Shown here: positions 46,492-57,627 of the stretch, in pieces
Numbering within the stretch: position 1 is the first letter of the stretch
How the letters are laid out: the number at the start of each line of letters is the position of its first letter
From: Cryptomeria japonica
Taxonomy: Eukaryota > Streptophyta > Pinopsida > Cupressales > Cupressaceae
Direction of reading: 5' to 3'
DNA: 64,000 nucleotides
Assembly: GCF_030272615.1 (NCBI RefSeq)
Contig: NC_081414.1
Location: forward strand, 764,627,413-764,691,412
Notes under the pieces: model-generated
Databases searched by the model: none
What the model saw: only the letters and a program-made list of their open reading frames with translations
What the model was told of the DNA's origin: nothing
Translations under genes and position numbers: made by a program

Positions 46492-48318
46492 ATGGTGAAT
46501 TAGTCAGGGAGAATAGAGGTGGAGAAATTTAATGGAAGTAATTTTGAGATGTGGAAGCTGAAGATGGAAGATCTGCTAATAGATCGAGATCTTTGGGATG
46601 CTGTTGATGCGAATGTCCAAAGGCCCTCAGATCCTACTGTGGCAGCTCAGTATGATGTTATGGACTGAAAAGCCAAGGGTCTAATTAGACTGTGCCTGGC
46701 AGACTCTGTTCTAATCAATGTCCATGAAGAGAACTCTGCAAAGAAGATATGGACTAAGCTTGGTGAGATGTATCAAGTGAAATCTTTATTAAATCAAATT
46801 TTCTTAAGAAAGAAATTGTATTCCTTGAAGATGGAAGAGGGTGGATGAATTGCAGACCACCTGGAAGCATTCAATATGTTGGTGGCTCAATTAGTATCTG
46901 TCGGTGTTAAGATGGACGAGGAGGAGAAATGTCAGATCTTGCTTTGTTCTTTGCCTGATTCGTGGGATTCTCTTGTTATGGCTATCGGTAGTACTTCTGT
47001 TGTTTTGAAATCTGAAGACGTGGTGGGTGCCCTACTCGGTGAAGAGATGTGAAGGAAGGTATCCATTAGTTCAAAGGAAGCCCTAACCATTCGTGGAAGA
47101 CCTAAGGAGAAAGGCAAGAAGAATGAGAAGCGTGACAAGTCCAAATCCAAAGGGAGATCGAAATCTCCTGGAAAGTCCAAAGTCATTTGCTGGAATTGCA
47201 GTAAACCGGGTCACATCCGTAAGGACTGCAAAGAAGAAAAGAAGAAGAAGAAAAAGAAAAAGTTCGATTCTGATTCTGAGTCCGACAAGGAAGATGGCGA
47301 TGCATTTATTGCGGCTTTGGCGACTCATGCAGGTAATGATGCCTGGCTAATTGACTCAGGTGTATCTTTTCATATGACTTCCAATAGAGATTGGTTTTCT
47401 GAATATGAAGGATTTAATGGAGGTAAGGTGTATTTGGGTGATGATTCACCTCTAGACATTGTTGGTCGAGGTAAAGTTAGAATCGGGTTTTCTGATGGTA
47501 GAATAAAAAGGATTAATGGTGTGCTGCATATCCTTGGATTAAAACGAAACTTGTTATCTGTGAGCAAACTGATAGATGCGGGTGTGTAGGTAGTCTTTTC
47601 TGAAGCAGGATGTAAGATGATTAAGGGTGCTATGGTAGTTGCTAGAGGTGTCAGGTTTGGCACTTTGTATAAGCTTGAAGCATACACTATTGAGTGTAAT
47701 AGCACTTCTGTAAAAAGTAAATCTGCGGATACTTCACTTGAAGATTTGAAGGTTTCACCTTCAGCAGATGGAAATGGTTTTTGGGTACCTAAGGGTGCTC
47801 TTTTGTCTGAAGCAAAGTTACCTGCAGAGAAGACTATGTTATGGCACCAGAGACTTGGCCACATTGGAGAAAAGGGTCTAAGGACCTTGAAAAATAAAAA
47901 CCTTGTTGAAGGTTTGAATGATTGTAATCTTGACTTTGATTTCTGTGAGCATTGCATTTATGGAAAACAAAACCGCGTTCAGTTTTACTCGAGTTCTCAT
48001 AAAACTTGTGGTGTTTTGGATCTTATCCATTCTGATGTGTTTGGTCCAGTAGATGTCTCTTCGATTGGAAAATCCACATATTATGTTTCATTTATTGATG
48101 ATTTTAGTAGAAGGACATGGGTTTATTTTCTAAAGAGTAAATCTGAAGTTTTTAGTCATTTTAAAGAATTTAAAGCAATGGTTGAGTTGCAGACTGGAAA
48201 GAAAATAAAATGTTTGAGAACTGATAATGGCGGTGAGTTTTGCTCTAATGATTTTGATAGATTCTGTAAAGACTGTGGAATTAACAGGCAGAAGACAACT
48301 CCGTATTCTCCACAGCAG
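46492..48318 (+). pseudogene. Copia gag-protease-integrase, nonsense-broken and truncated
   Basis: A single frame from ATG 46492 carries five stops (TAG 46501, TGA 46666, TGA 46846, TGA 47050, TAG 47587) and no frameshift. Gag has the UBN2-type start FNGSNFEMWKLKMEDLL and a zinc knuckle CWNCSKPGHIRKDC (47188-47229). The protease motif is DSGVSFHMT (47352). GAG-pre-integrase reads MLWHQRLGHIGEKGL (about 47839). The integrase core keeps two catalytic acids (HSDVFGP and LRTDNGGEF) and ends at TPYSPQQ. The third catalytic residue, Glu, normally follows within the PQQNGVAE motif and is lost. After PQQ the frame runs into LTR sequence and stops at 48429. Confidence 0.9.
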
Positions 48319-49209
48319 AAAAATGGTGTCTCAACCTTGCATTTATGCGAGGTTACTATTTATAGTAAGTTTTCATTTGAGCACGAAATGGTGCGAAACT
48401 CTCCCAGAAGCTTCTGGTTGGCTAGATAAGCATTCCGGTAAAGTTGCGTCGCAAGGTCACAGCTAGTTTTGAAGATATTAAAGTTTTCGTCTTGGAGGGG
48501 TGCGATAAAATGTTTAAACTTAATTTTGGGGGCTTTAGAGGCTCCGAAACGCCCTGAAAAGTGGCCGTAACCGGCGCAGCTGGTTATGAGGTGATAGAGC
48601 ACTTCACGAGCTTTCCGACGCTTCAAACGGTTCGTCAATCGGACACCCGGTTCTCAAGTTATGGCCTCCGGAAGTTTGTACTCCTGAAATAGGAAAAAAT
48701 AATTTGTATCGGATACATAAATGAGCTGTAAAAGGGAGCGACACGTGTTAATGTGTGCTTTAACATGTCATAGGGCATCTAGAAGGGAGATAAGATCGGC
48801 TACACCTTATTGGGTGGTTTTAGCCCATGGTTTTGTAATACCGTTTGACGGTTTCTTGTATTGTATCTCCTATTTATGAGGTGTGTGAGATAGAGGCTGT
48901 GTGTAAGAGAGTCTTATGGCTGTTGAGTTGCCTCTAAATCTCTGATTAGTGGTACTCCTGCGAAGAGCTTGCTCTGCAAGTATGTTGCAATCTGTTTTTG
49001 ATTACTGAATAAAATATTGAGCTGCTTTTGGAGTGTGGGGTTTTTCTCCCGAAAGGGTTTTCCCCACGTAAATCACTGTGTTGTGGTATGAATACTATTA
49101 TATCTATTTCTATTTTTCTGTAACTGTTGTAACGATCTGAAAAAGTTTTGCATTACCCTCCTCTCAAGGTTAGTGTAGGAAGTTGTTTCCGCTACTTTAC
49201 TTCCTTACA
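48319..49209 (+). repeat. Copia 3' LTR lacking its first seven bases
   Basis: Begins AAAAATGGTGTC where the 5' LTR has TGTTGGGAAAAATGGTGTC; otherwise the same length (891 bp) to the terminal CTTACA. Confidence 0.9.
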
Positions 49210-49238
49210 TCAGTATCTTTGGGAATCCTAAAAATTAC

Positions 49239-49905
49239 CTCAAAATGTGTTCAATAGGATCCTTAAGGGAGAGAGAATTAAGGAAATTGATTATGATTTC
49301 ATCTTCTTTCTCTAAGGCATATTTAGGGGTAGGACAAACTTTGGGGCAAGGATAAGCATTTCTCATTAATGCATCATGTCTAGTGGTAATTTTATTGAAT
49401 TCAAAAGAGGAGATGCCATCACTAGAAAAAAAGTAGGGGAAATATCATCTTCTTGCACAAAATGATCCTCATGAGGGGAGTGTTCTTTAGGAGGGAAATG
49501 AACATCTTTCTTCAAAGAATAAGAAAGGGGATCTTTGAAAGAAGTGCTCATAACCTCTTGTTGCACTAACATGCCCCCATTGGTAAGACAAAATTTAGGA
49601 TAAGATAAGTCAATGTCCATAAATACCTTTTCACTTAGAGAGGCATCATGTAAATAAGGTAAAGTAACATCAAGAAAGGTGTTTATGATATCATCCTCTT
49701 CCTCTAAGATAGTGAGATGGGAAGGGCACATTTTAGGAGAATTGTCAAGATCACTCTTCAAATCTTCATACTTAGAGCATGGGATAATTTTGAAGGGATT
49801 GGTAAAAACTCTTTTAGGCACTAAAATGTTGTCATAGATAGGAGTATGTTCTTTAGAAGCAAGGGAAGCTAACCCATTATCACATTTATGAAGTGAATGT
49901 ATCAT
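49239..49905 (-). pseudogene. Gag-like ORF, unit B, 5' portion
   Basis: The minus-strand frame from 49905 starts MIHSLHKCDNGLASLAS and continues IYDNILVPKRVFTNPFKI and GMLVQQEVMSTSFKD. It parallels 32315-31700 of unit A. It stops being continuous at about 49366 and meets the right end of NA-1 at 49233 with a duplicated ATTAC/CTTAC. Confidence 0.8.
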
Positions 49906-49914
49906 GACAAAAAT

Positions 49915-50246
49915 GTTTCTCTTTCAAATGATAACATGTGCAAAATAGAAGGAAATGTTCAATTTTAACCAATAAAATCACAATAAATGTTGATTTAGAA
50001 AATAAAATTTATGAGTGAAATGTGTTCCTAAATCAGATCTGAAATTAATGATCCAATTTAAGCTATCAACAAGTTCAATTTTGAAAAAAATTAGGGATTT
50101 AGAAAAAATTAACCGCTAAAGTTTTTTAAATTTGCAATAAATTGAAACATGTAAATGTAAATTTGAATTTGAAATAAAAAAACACTCAAATATGAGAACA
50201 TAAATCATAATTAAAGAATATTGTCTTCATGTCGGGTTCACCAAAA
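49915..50246 (-). other. Leader of unit B
   Basis: AT-rich non-coding sequence between the primer binding site and the gag-like ORF of unit B. It is collinear with 32320-32652 of unit A. Confidence 0.65.
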
Positions 50247-50798
50247 TGTGGAGGCGGAAAAAGTGAGACCGGGTGACTAGGACCTAATCCCAATTTAGCC
50301 AACACTTTGGGAATACAATAGAACCTAGGGAGATAGCTCACTTTGGCTACTTCTTGTGAGAAAGAGAGAGCCAAGGATTATCTCTTAGGGTTTCTATTCC
50401 TCTTGTTGTATGCGATGAGAAAAATTAGGGTTTCATTGATCAACTAGGCTAGGAGATAAACAATGAAGCATATATGAATTGAAATTGAATAAACTTTCAG
50501 ATTTGAAACTAAGATACTGAAAGAAAAGAAGGGGGAGGAATTTGAATGCGTACCTGATGCTGAAAAAAGATCCAAACTTACCAGGACCAGGGTGCCACAC
50601 CCTTGTTCTATTTCTGCAAGCAAGAGGTTGTAACTGGCAGATTGCAATTCTAAGATCCTGAACCTGTATACTGCCAAAAATCACTATAAAGTGGAGGGAC
50701 TAGGATGCCACGACCCTGTCCCAGATAAATTTGGGAAAATCTTAGACTTCTAGGCAGTGCCTGTGTCTTTTCCTGAGCTAAAACTTCTCCGAGGTACT

Positions 50799-51989
50799 TG
50801 TTAGGCCCAATATGGAAAGCTAATGTACTGAGAGGGGAGGGGTGAATCAGTACTTCAAATCCTTTCTTCAACAATATCTTTACTGTTATGCATAAACCAA
50901 AAATTGTTGTAACATAGCATAAAGCTAAAATAAATAAATAACAATCATACATGATTCACTCCATAACACATATATTTTGGTTACGCAGAAACTCTTGGTT
51001 AGAGAGAAAAACTGCAGTGGGGATGGCACCCACAACTTCACTACTGCAATAATAAAGGTTGCTCAGTTAGAGCTACATGTTTAGCTATTTCTGATAGCTT
51101 ACCCTGTTAGGAGTATCAAGATCTGTTAGATCTACCTTGCTAAAGGATTTTACAACACTTAATCTAAATGATGCACCTAGCTAGAGGCTTCACAATTTAT
51201 AGACTTTGTTAGTGTCTTTTACCCTGTTAAAGGTTTATCTTACAACTTCAAAATATTACAATAAAATCATTACAAATATTTGCAACTTCACATCTGAAAT
51301 GTTATAGCAGATTCTATGTGCTCAAATAAGATTACCTTGCTTATAGCATACCTCGGTAACCCATAAAGTAACTCAGTAAACCCTTATGTTTACTCTGTTC
51401 TTTGATTGTTCTCTGAAATCCTTCTCAGTGACCTCTGTGTCTCTGTAACAGTCATAAAACTTAGTGCTTTCTTATGTATCACACATGTCTTGCTTCATAC
51501 ACTTATGTATATCTTTGTCTCTCACACTTTTATCCTTAATCCATGCTATATAAATAGATCTCTTATGTCGGTGATCTAATTCATTGCTTTGATCTTACAA
51601 ACATGATTTATCGAATGAATAACTATACAAAATATTTCATTGGTTAAATGACCTCAAAATCATACAAAATCTTGAAGTGCAATTTCCAATGTGATAACGG
51701 TTCTATGTTCCTCAATCTTGTAACACGTTTCCATATGTGTGTCCAGGTTCAATGAATCTGGTAACATGTTTCACTTGGTGTATATCAACTCGGTGTATCA
51801 TCTTTGTTGCTCGGTAGTCATAGAACATTACTCGGTAGACTGCTCGGTGTATACTGGGCTCTGTGACTACTTTGTTCTATAATCGACTGTTCTATGCATA
51901 CCGACTGAATGTTTCGGTAGAGGTAACCGACTAGAGTATATAGAATGACTTTGGATATAAAATTAATGACAACTTGATAAGTAGTAACA
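50799..51989 (-). repeat. NA-2 3' LTR (1,191 bp)
   Basis: In plus-strand reading it starts TGTTAGGCCCAA and ends GTAGTAACA. Same length as the partner at 57628, with few differences (low tens by inspection). Confidence 0.9.
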
Positions 51990-52004
51990 ATCTCCCCTTT
52001 TGAC
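51990..52004 (-). other. NA-2 polypurine tract
   Basis: On the minus strand GTCAAAAGGGGAGAT directly precedes the 3' LTR. Confidence 0.8.
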
Positions 52005-52310
52005 ATTAGTTGAGATGTTTGACAAAACTACTTTCAAAGTCATAACTCAAAAATCTATATACTTACAAAATTTGACTAAACAGGCAGTCTATACATTAGT
52101 CAATGAAATAGTATATTTAGATATACTCCCCTTATCAATATACTATACAAAACTCTGAGTTTGTATGCTCGGTGATCAATATCCTGTAATCACTGTCCGG
52201 TTGTCACTACTGTTCTGCTTGATATACTCCCCCTGTATACTAAACTCCTTTTGTTTGATACTTTGATGCTTTGATGCTATATCACTCCCCCTTTTGACAA
52301 ACATCAAAAT

Positions 52311-55300
52311 TTAGTTACCATTCGGTGGTGGCAATTGGTCAAAAATGGATTTATACTTTGTTCGGGCATCCGTGAGAGCGGCAGAGAGGGCATCTTTAAC
52401 ACTGTCCATGAGTGAATTCTGAGCTTGAATGTTAGCTAACAGTGAAATGAGTCCATCTAAGGTGTTTCCCTCTTGTTGAGTGGATAGGGATGTAGCCTTG
52501 TTGATCTGCTCTTGGACGGATGAAAGATGAGGAATGAATAATGTCTGAAGTGTCATTATGTCCATCCTTATCTTGTGTTCTTCATTCCTAAGTTCCAATT
52601 GTTGAGCCATGAGCTGTTGTAGCTTGGTATAAAAATTCTGAATGGAATTAGGCTCAGTGGTCAACTTATTTGAGAGATCGGTGATCTCTTTCTCAATCAC
52701 TTCAGTTTTATTCATGATATCTTTAATAAATAAAGAGAATGTACAGAGTTTCTGAAATAAATAAAGAATGTGCTTGAGTTGAGGGGTCAACTCAGCAATA
52801 AATTTGACAAGTTTAACTTTGCCAATAGCAATAGCCTTCTGTACCTCTTCAATCATCTTAGTAGTGAGCTCTTTGTCCTTCAATTTGCTCAAATATTATG
52901 ATGCATCTACTCCAGATGTCTCTATCTTGGTTAGGAGTTCATCCAATTGAATGTGGATGGTTGCATCTTTTGTCACTGTAGCTTCAGGTAGCATATCAGT
53001 TAAGAGTGCTTTCACCTTCTGAAGTACTTTATTTTTCTTTTGAATAGCCATTTGCTTCTCCTATTCAGCTTTGGCTTTGCATAGTTCACCGAATTCAATG
53101 AGTGCTTGCCCTTTTAATTTAGATATATCTACATTTGGCAACACTATTGGTTTTTACAAATCTAATTTGAAACTATGTTTTTTCATCTTCTTTTCTTTAC
53201 CTTTCACTGATTGAACTAAGACAATGGCTTGTGAGGCTTGATGACCCTCGGTAGGTTGCTCGGTAGAGGCAACACTTTGGTCGATTTCTTTAGCCTCTGA
53301 AGTGTCCTTTGGTGTCTCTGAGCTTGGTGTCTCAGTTGCAACATTTTCAGTGCTGGAAGGAGCTTGAGAGGTCTATTCTTGAGAAGTACCTTCTCCTGAT
53401 GTAGACTTGTGACCTTCGGTGCCTTGTTCTGTATCCCGAGGGACCTCGATTGAAGTAGACTGAGTGACCAGAGGATAGGGCTACACTTGTTCCAAAACTG
53501 ACTCACTGGATACAAGTTGGGCATAAGCATTTCCTTCTATCATTTCCTGTTCAGGTGCCTCTGTATCCATGATATCTTCATCTACTTGTATGGTGTCAGC
53601 AGGGTCCTGCTCGGTGACATCAGGATCTTGCTCGGTGACATCAACTATTTCAACTTCAGCTTGCTCACCAGCATCCTTGATGCGAAATATTTCCTGCCAC
53701 TTTTCCTTGGTCTCTTTCTCTACTTCCAGATAAAGTCCATTCATCAATTTTAAAGCTTTTTGCTTGACTAGGAAGTTTTTGTGGTAGTTTGTCATATTTT
53801 CTTTGATTTCATCTACCGACATGTCTGGAAAGAGATGTACCAAACTTCTTTCTCTAATCTATTTTTCTGAGTTCATTGCATATTTCCACCTGTTATCAAT
53901 ATGCACATACAATTCTTTTGGAAGAGAATTAGATACTTCCAATGGGACCAATCGAAATTTCAGAAGTGTGCAGATGACAGCTTCTTCTATTTGTCTCTTT
54001 TCGGCGTCATTTCTGGATTCATACTTAACATATCTGAATGATCCAAATCCACCATATTGCTTCAGATTAGCACAAAAATTTTCAACACTATGTACATTTA
54101 CCTTCTTGCTCTTGACAATCTAAAATTTACTTGCATCTTCAGATTCGGTGTCACTAGACTCTTTTGCCAAAATGAGTCTCCGAGTAGATTTCTTGTAAGT
54201 TTTTGTTACCTTTGGTGCGGCAACATTCTTTGGTTTCTTACTTGGTGATGCTACTGATGCTCTTGTGTTAGGTCGCTTTGCTGGAGGAGTCGGTGATACC
54301 TTTGATGTATCTTGTTTCTTTCTTTTCAACACTTTTCCCTTAGGCAATTCGGTGCTCAATGTTATAGCTGCCTCTTGGGCTTCAGATTCCTCCTCGGTGA
54401 TGGCTATAGTGCCTTTGATAGGTGTGGAGGAAGAATCTTCTCCAAATTTCTCTGTTAATGCCTTTATCATCTTTGTTGCTTTCCTTGTAGCTTTGGGTAC
54501 TACAATGCTCATTTTTACTTTTTCCTTCACTTCTTCATATGTTCCATACCTCAGCTCGGTAGCATGCCTTGGTAAAGTGAGGAATGCATCTATCTACTAT
54601 TGTGTGATGTCAAAATCAATCTCATAACCCATAGGTGGCAAAGATTGAGTTCTTAGTTCCACAACATTCACATAACAACAATCAGTGTCTACTTTAAAAC
54701 ATATGTCATCCTTGTATTTCTCCACTAGCTTGGGTGGAATTCTATGCCTGTTATGCATCTTCTCTTGAAACTTGCTGAAGTAATCATCCATAATATCATT
54801 AAAATTATCACCTAGTCGTTTGATGTAGTCATTGATTTGATAGGTGATTGGTCGGTATAGCTCCCAGACTACTTTACTGACTGATGGAAAGAATTTCTCA
54901 AAATAGAAAAATATGCAAACTAACAGTGATCCAAACTTCAGTGTATTGGCCAAGTTGTTCTTCTTTGGCTTCCTTATGGTGTTCAGATTCTCAAACAGAT
55001 TTTTCAGCAATACTTCACAAAGATCAATTTTCATTCCCTTTTTCACAATTTTGTATGCTAGGTCAACTGTTGCACAAGGTACACCATTTTCCCTTGCCGA
55101 TTGGATGAAACAGTAACCTATTACTCTAATGGCAAACTTTAGTTCTGCATCAGTGACATTGTTCAATTTCAGTCCCCTGCAATCAGATTCTACTCCTGTT
55201 AAACTGATCAATTCGTTCTGTGATATCATTTTCTGAGCTTGGGCATGATCATAAATAGGGTAATTGGTGATCAAATGAATGATTTCCTTGGTGATCTTAA

Positions 55301-55673
55301 ACGGTTGCTCTTCTAGCCACATGAAGTCATCATGAACTCTGCTTAGAACAAACTTGACCCACTGGGGTTTGAATACACGAGGATAGGTTAGGGCTTCAGT
55401 CAATCCCTTGATCTTAATGTGCTCATACTTGCTATCCATTTTACCATCGGTGCACAATTCATCATATGTGTCCTTGATTTCAACGTGACCTAGTTCTTCA
55501 ACTCGACAATTGGTGAAGAATATGACATTCTCAACTAGCAAAACCTTATCCGAGATGAGTGAAAATGCAGTTTTGTCATCCGGTTCAGATGCTACTTTGG
55601 GAGTTAGAGAATATTTCAGTGAGGGCTTTTCAACATTCTTAACAACAACGGGCTCTTGGATCTTAGGTGCCAT
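52311..55673 (-). pseudogene. NA-2 ORF2: large unrecognised protein, copy 4
   Basis: ATG at 55671-55673 starts one frame of about 1,121 codons to 52311, with no frameshift. It is interrupted by TAG codons near 54594, 54591, 53862, 53482, 53373 and 53064 and by TAA near 53153 and 52896. Residues 1-360 form the domain shared with NA-1 ORF2 (EELGHVEIK, FVLSRVHDDFMWLEEQPFKI, ITKEIIHLI, LKFGSLLVCIFFYF). A basic stretch follows (PPAKRPNTRASVASPSKKPK), then a second alpha-helical part, an acidic T/E/D-rich linker with a repeated VTEQDP, and a C-terminal helical coiled-coil region ending FDQLPPPNGN. No catalytic motif was seen. Downstream spacing to the polypurine tract is about 300 bp. Confidence 0.7.
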
Positions 55674-56234
55674 TGCAGATTTCGAATAAATTCTAACAAA
55701 AGATCCTTAGGGTTTGAAGATTTTCAAATGCTAGACGCTTTCCTCTTAGCAGATATGAAACAAAAATTCTCAACAGATGTGATCAGTAAACTAGCTTGAC
55801 AATGCGTTGAGATTGATGTAAATACCTTGAATTTTGCTTTGAAGGAGGTTTGATCGCCTTGGAATCGCTTGCTCTACTCTCTTGAAAACTTGGTAAGTGT
55901 AAAATGACAGTGTAAATGCTTTAAGTACACAATATACCTTATCGAGCTTCGTGCAGGTTAGGTTAAAAACATTAAATGCACTCGGTTTCACTAAACTTTC
56001 TTTCCTTTTTTTGCGCTTTAACCGAGTAACCAGATTTCTTCATTTACCGACTTGATAGGCTTCTTGTATTCACCGACTTGACAGTCTTCCTGTGTAGTGC
56101 TCCAAAAGACTTTGATAGAATTTTAAATTTTCTAATACATCTTAGTTATGCAGATTTTGAATTAAGTATATACCAAAATAGGAACTGTTAAGATTGAACC
56201 TTGAGAGAATGCAGTCCCTTCATACCTTTACTGA

Positions 56235-57565
56235 TTAATTTGGAATAGGTGCACCTAACTCGGTAAGTAAGGTGCTTTCTTCATTTGACACAATTTCCTT
56301 CTTTTTCCAAATCATCTAGAATTTTCTTTTTATCTCTTCAATATCTCCTTTTGGTTGATCTCTGCAATCTCCAGCCAAGTGTCCAACTTTGTGATAATGA
56401 AAACATGTCATACCGGGATTTTTCTATGATCTTCGGTTGTTCATTCCAAACCTTATAAAATAGTTGGCACTTATGTGTCCATATCTTCCACAACATTCAC
56501 ACTATATCCTTATATTGTAATCCCATGGTACTACAGCATATTGTCGGTAAGGATTTGTGTGAGTTCGGTAGCCTCTAGTGTTTGCTCGGTGTGCATACCA
56601 CATATAGTTCTTTTGCTTAAACCAGCACTTCTAGGTACTATGTCCATATCTATTACAGTTTTTACAAAACCCTTTGAATTTTGCCTTCTAATAATTGCTA
56701 GAAGACTTTGTCCTACATTGATTAGATGTATGACCATATTTACTGCAATTGTAACAATAACCATTAGACTTTGTGACATTCGGTTGCTTACCTTTCCTGA
56801 TTTGGCACAAGTTAGCAGTATGACCTTTATTTCCATAGTAGTTGCAGATAAGCTTCTTTCCTTTGATGTGCTTCTTGTTTCCAACTTGCTTTGATGATTC
56901 TCCTCTCTCGGTAGTATGAATTCCCCTCTCGGTAGAGTCTTTTCCTTTATAACCGAGTCATGCTTCTTTGTTGGGTCTTCTTGTATTCAGTTGCTCATCC
57001 AACATTTATGATGCTTCATAACTCTTCTTCAGTGTTTCCTTGGATTTCTTCTCTATCTCACTTCAAGTTTCAATGCTTGATTCTCATCATCTTTCAGATT
57101 TGCTTCATGATGTGCATAACCTAGTTGATCTGACAGATTTTGTTGAATACCAGTCATCCTTGTGATTTCATCATTCTTTTCAGATATCAATGCTTCAAGT
57201 TATTGATTTTCTCTTTCTAGATCTCTTACTTTATCCTCAGTTGTCCTCAATGCATCAATATTTTCAGTCATCTGTGTGCTGAAATGTTCATGTTCTCTTT
57301 TCATTGCTTTTAGCTGATCAGTCAGTGCTTTGTTCTTTTCTTTCAATATTCCAATCATTTCTTCAGTCTCTTCAGATATACTATTCTCAGATGATGTCTC
57401 AATTTGTTCCACCAACTCTTGAGAGTCCTGCAAATCATCATATAATCTTCTTCTAACTTTTAGAGATTTTTGCATTTGTCTTTGCATGTCTGCAATCACC
57501 TGATTAGCATGATCCAACTCTTCTTGCAGATACACAATCCTCTGAGATTGTGTATAGCCTTCCAT
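56235..57565 (-). pseudogene. NA-2 ORF1: coiled-coil protein with five CCHC knuckles, several Cys lost
   Basis: ATG at 57563-57565. The N-terminal coiled coil (strings RIVYLQEELDHANQVIADMQ and EKNKALTDQLKAMKREHEHF) has stops near 57198 and a frame change near 57050. Five knuckles follow: CNYYGNKGHTANLC, CYNCSKYGHTSNQC, C-K-N-C with a stop before its last Cys, CECCGRYGHISANY and CFHYHKVGHLAGDC. In three of them one Cys is Tyr (TGC/TGT to TAC/TAT). The frame ends TAA at 56235. Compared with NA-1 it has one more knuckle. Confidence 0.75.
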
Positions 57566-57613
57566 TGATAAGATCTTTCTGTTTAGGTTGTTAAACCTTT
57601 TTCCAAGATTCAA

Positions 57614-57625
57614 GCTTTGATACCA
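57614..57625 (-). other. NA-2 primer binding site
   Basis: On the minus strand TGGTATCAAAGC, one mismatch to the tRNA-iMet type site, two bases after the 5' LTR end. Confidence 0.85.
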
Positions 57626-57627
57626 AT

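Larger units (their letters stand above)
45470..49209 (+). mobile_element. Ty1/copia element inserted in the NA-1 3' LTR, internally deleted
   Basis: Target duplication TCAGT at 45465-45469 and 49210-49214. The element starts TGTTGGG and ends CTTACA. The 5' LTR is 45470-46367 and the PBS is at 46370. The gag-protease-integrase frame ends inside integrase where 3' LTR sequence begins (48319). RT, RNase H, polypurine tract and the first 7 bases of the 3' LTR are missing. The two LTRs (891 comparable bases) differ at about 24 positions counted by eye, so the insertion is not recent. Confidence 0.9.
38738..49233 (+). mobile_element. NA-1: non-autonomous LTR retrotransposon with two ORFs
   Basis: The 5' LTR is 38738-39538. 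The 3' LTR runs from 44748 to 45469 and resumes at 49215-49233 after a copia insertion. The target duplication is CTTAC (38733-38737) / ATTAC (49234-49238), one mismatch. Order: PBS, ORF1 (coiled coil plus four zinc knuckles), ORF2 (about 1,160 codons, unknown), polypurine tract. No protease, RT, RNase H or integrase is visible, so mobilisation must have been in trans. Without the copia element it is about 6.76 kb. Confidence 0.85.
34266..50246 (-). mobile_element. Internal region B of the array, interrupted by two insertions
   Basis: This is a second copy of the unit A internal region, bounded by the middle LTR and the right LTR (starts 50247; primer binding site TTTTGGTGAACCCGACATGA on the minus strand at 50225-50246). 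A solo LTR sits at 34902-35715 and the NA-1 element at 38738-49233. Removing both restores collinearity with unit A, for example at AAATCATC..CTCAAAATGTG of 31620-31645. Confidence 0.8.

Noticed and set aside
50650-50952. Minus-strand ORF starting MYDCYLF, present again at 57200-57781
   Set aside because: Both starts lie in NA-2 LTR sequence; the real ORF1 begins at the ATG near 57565 and the LTR part is chance open frame.
53216-53530. A 104-residue minus-strand ORF
   Set aside because: It overlaps the main NA-2 ORF2 frame, which continues through this region with only nonsense codons; the alternative frame has no homology.
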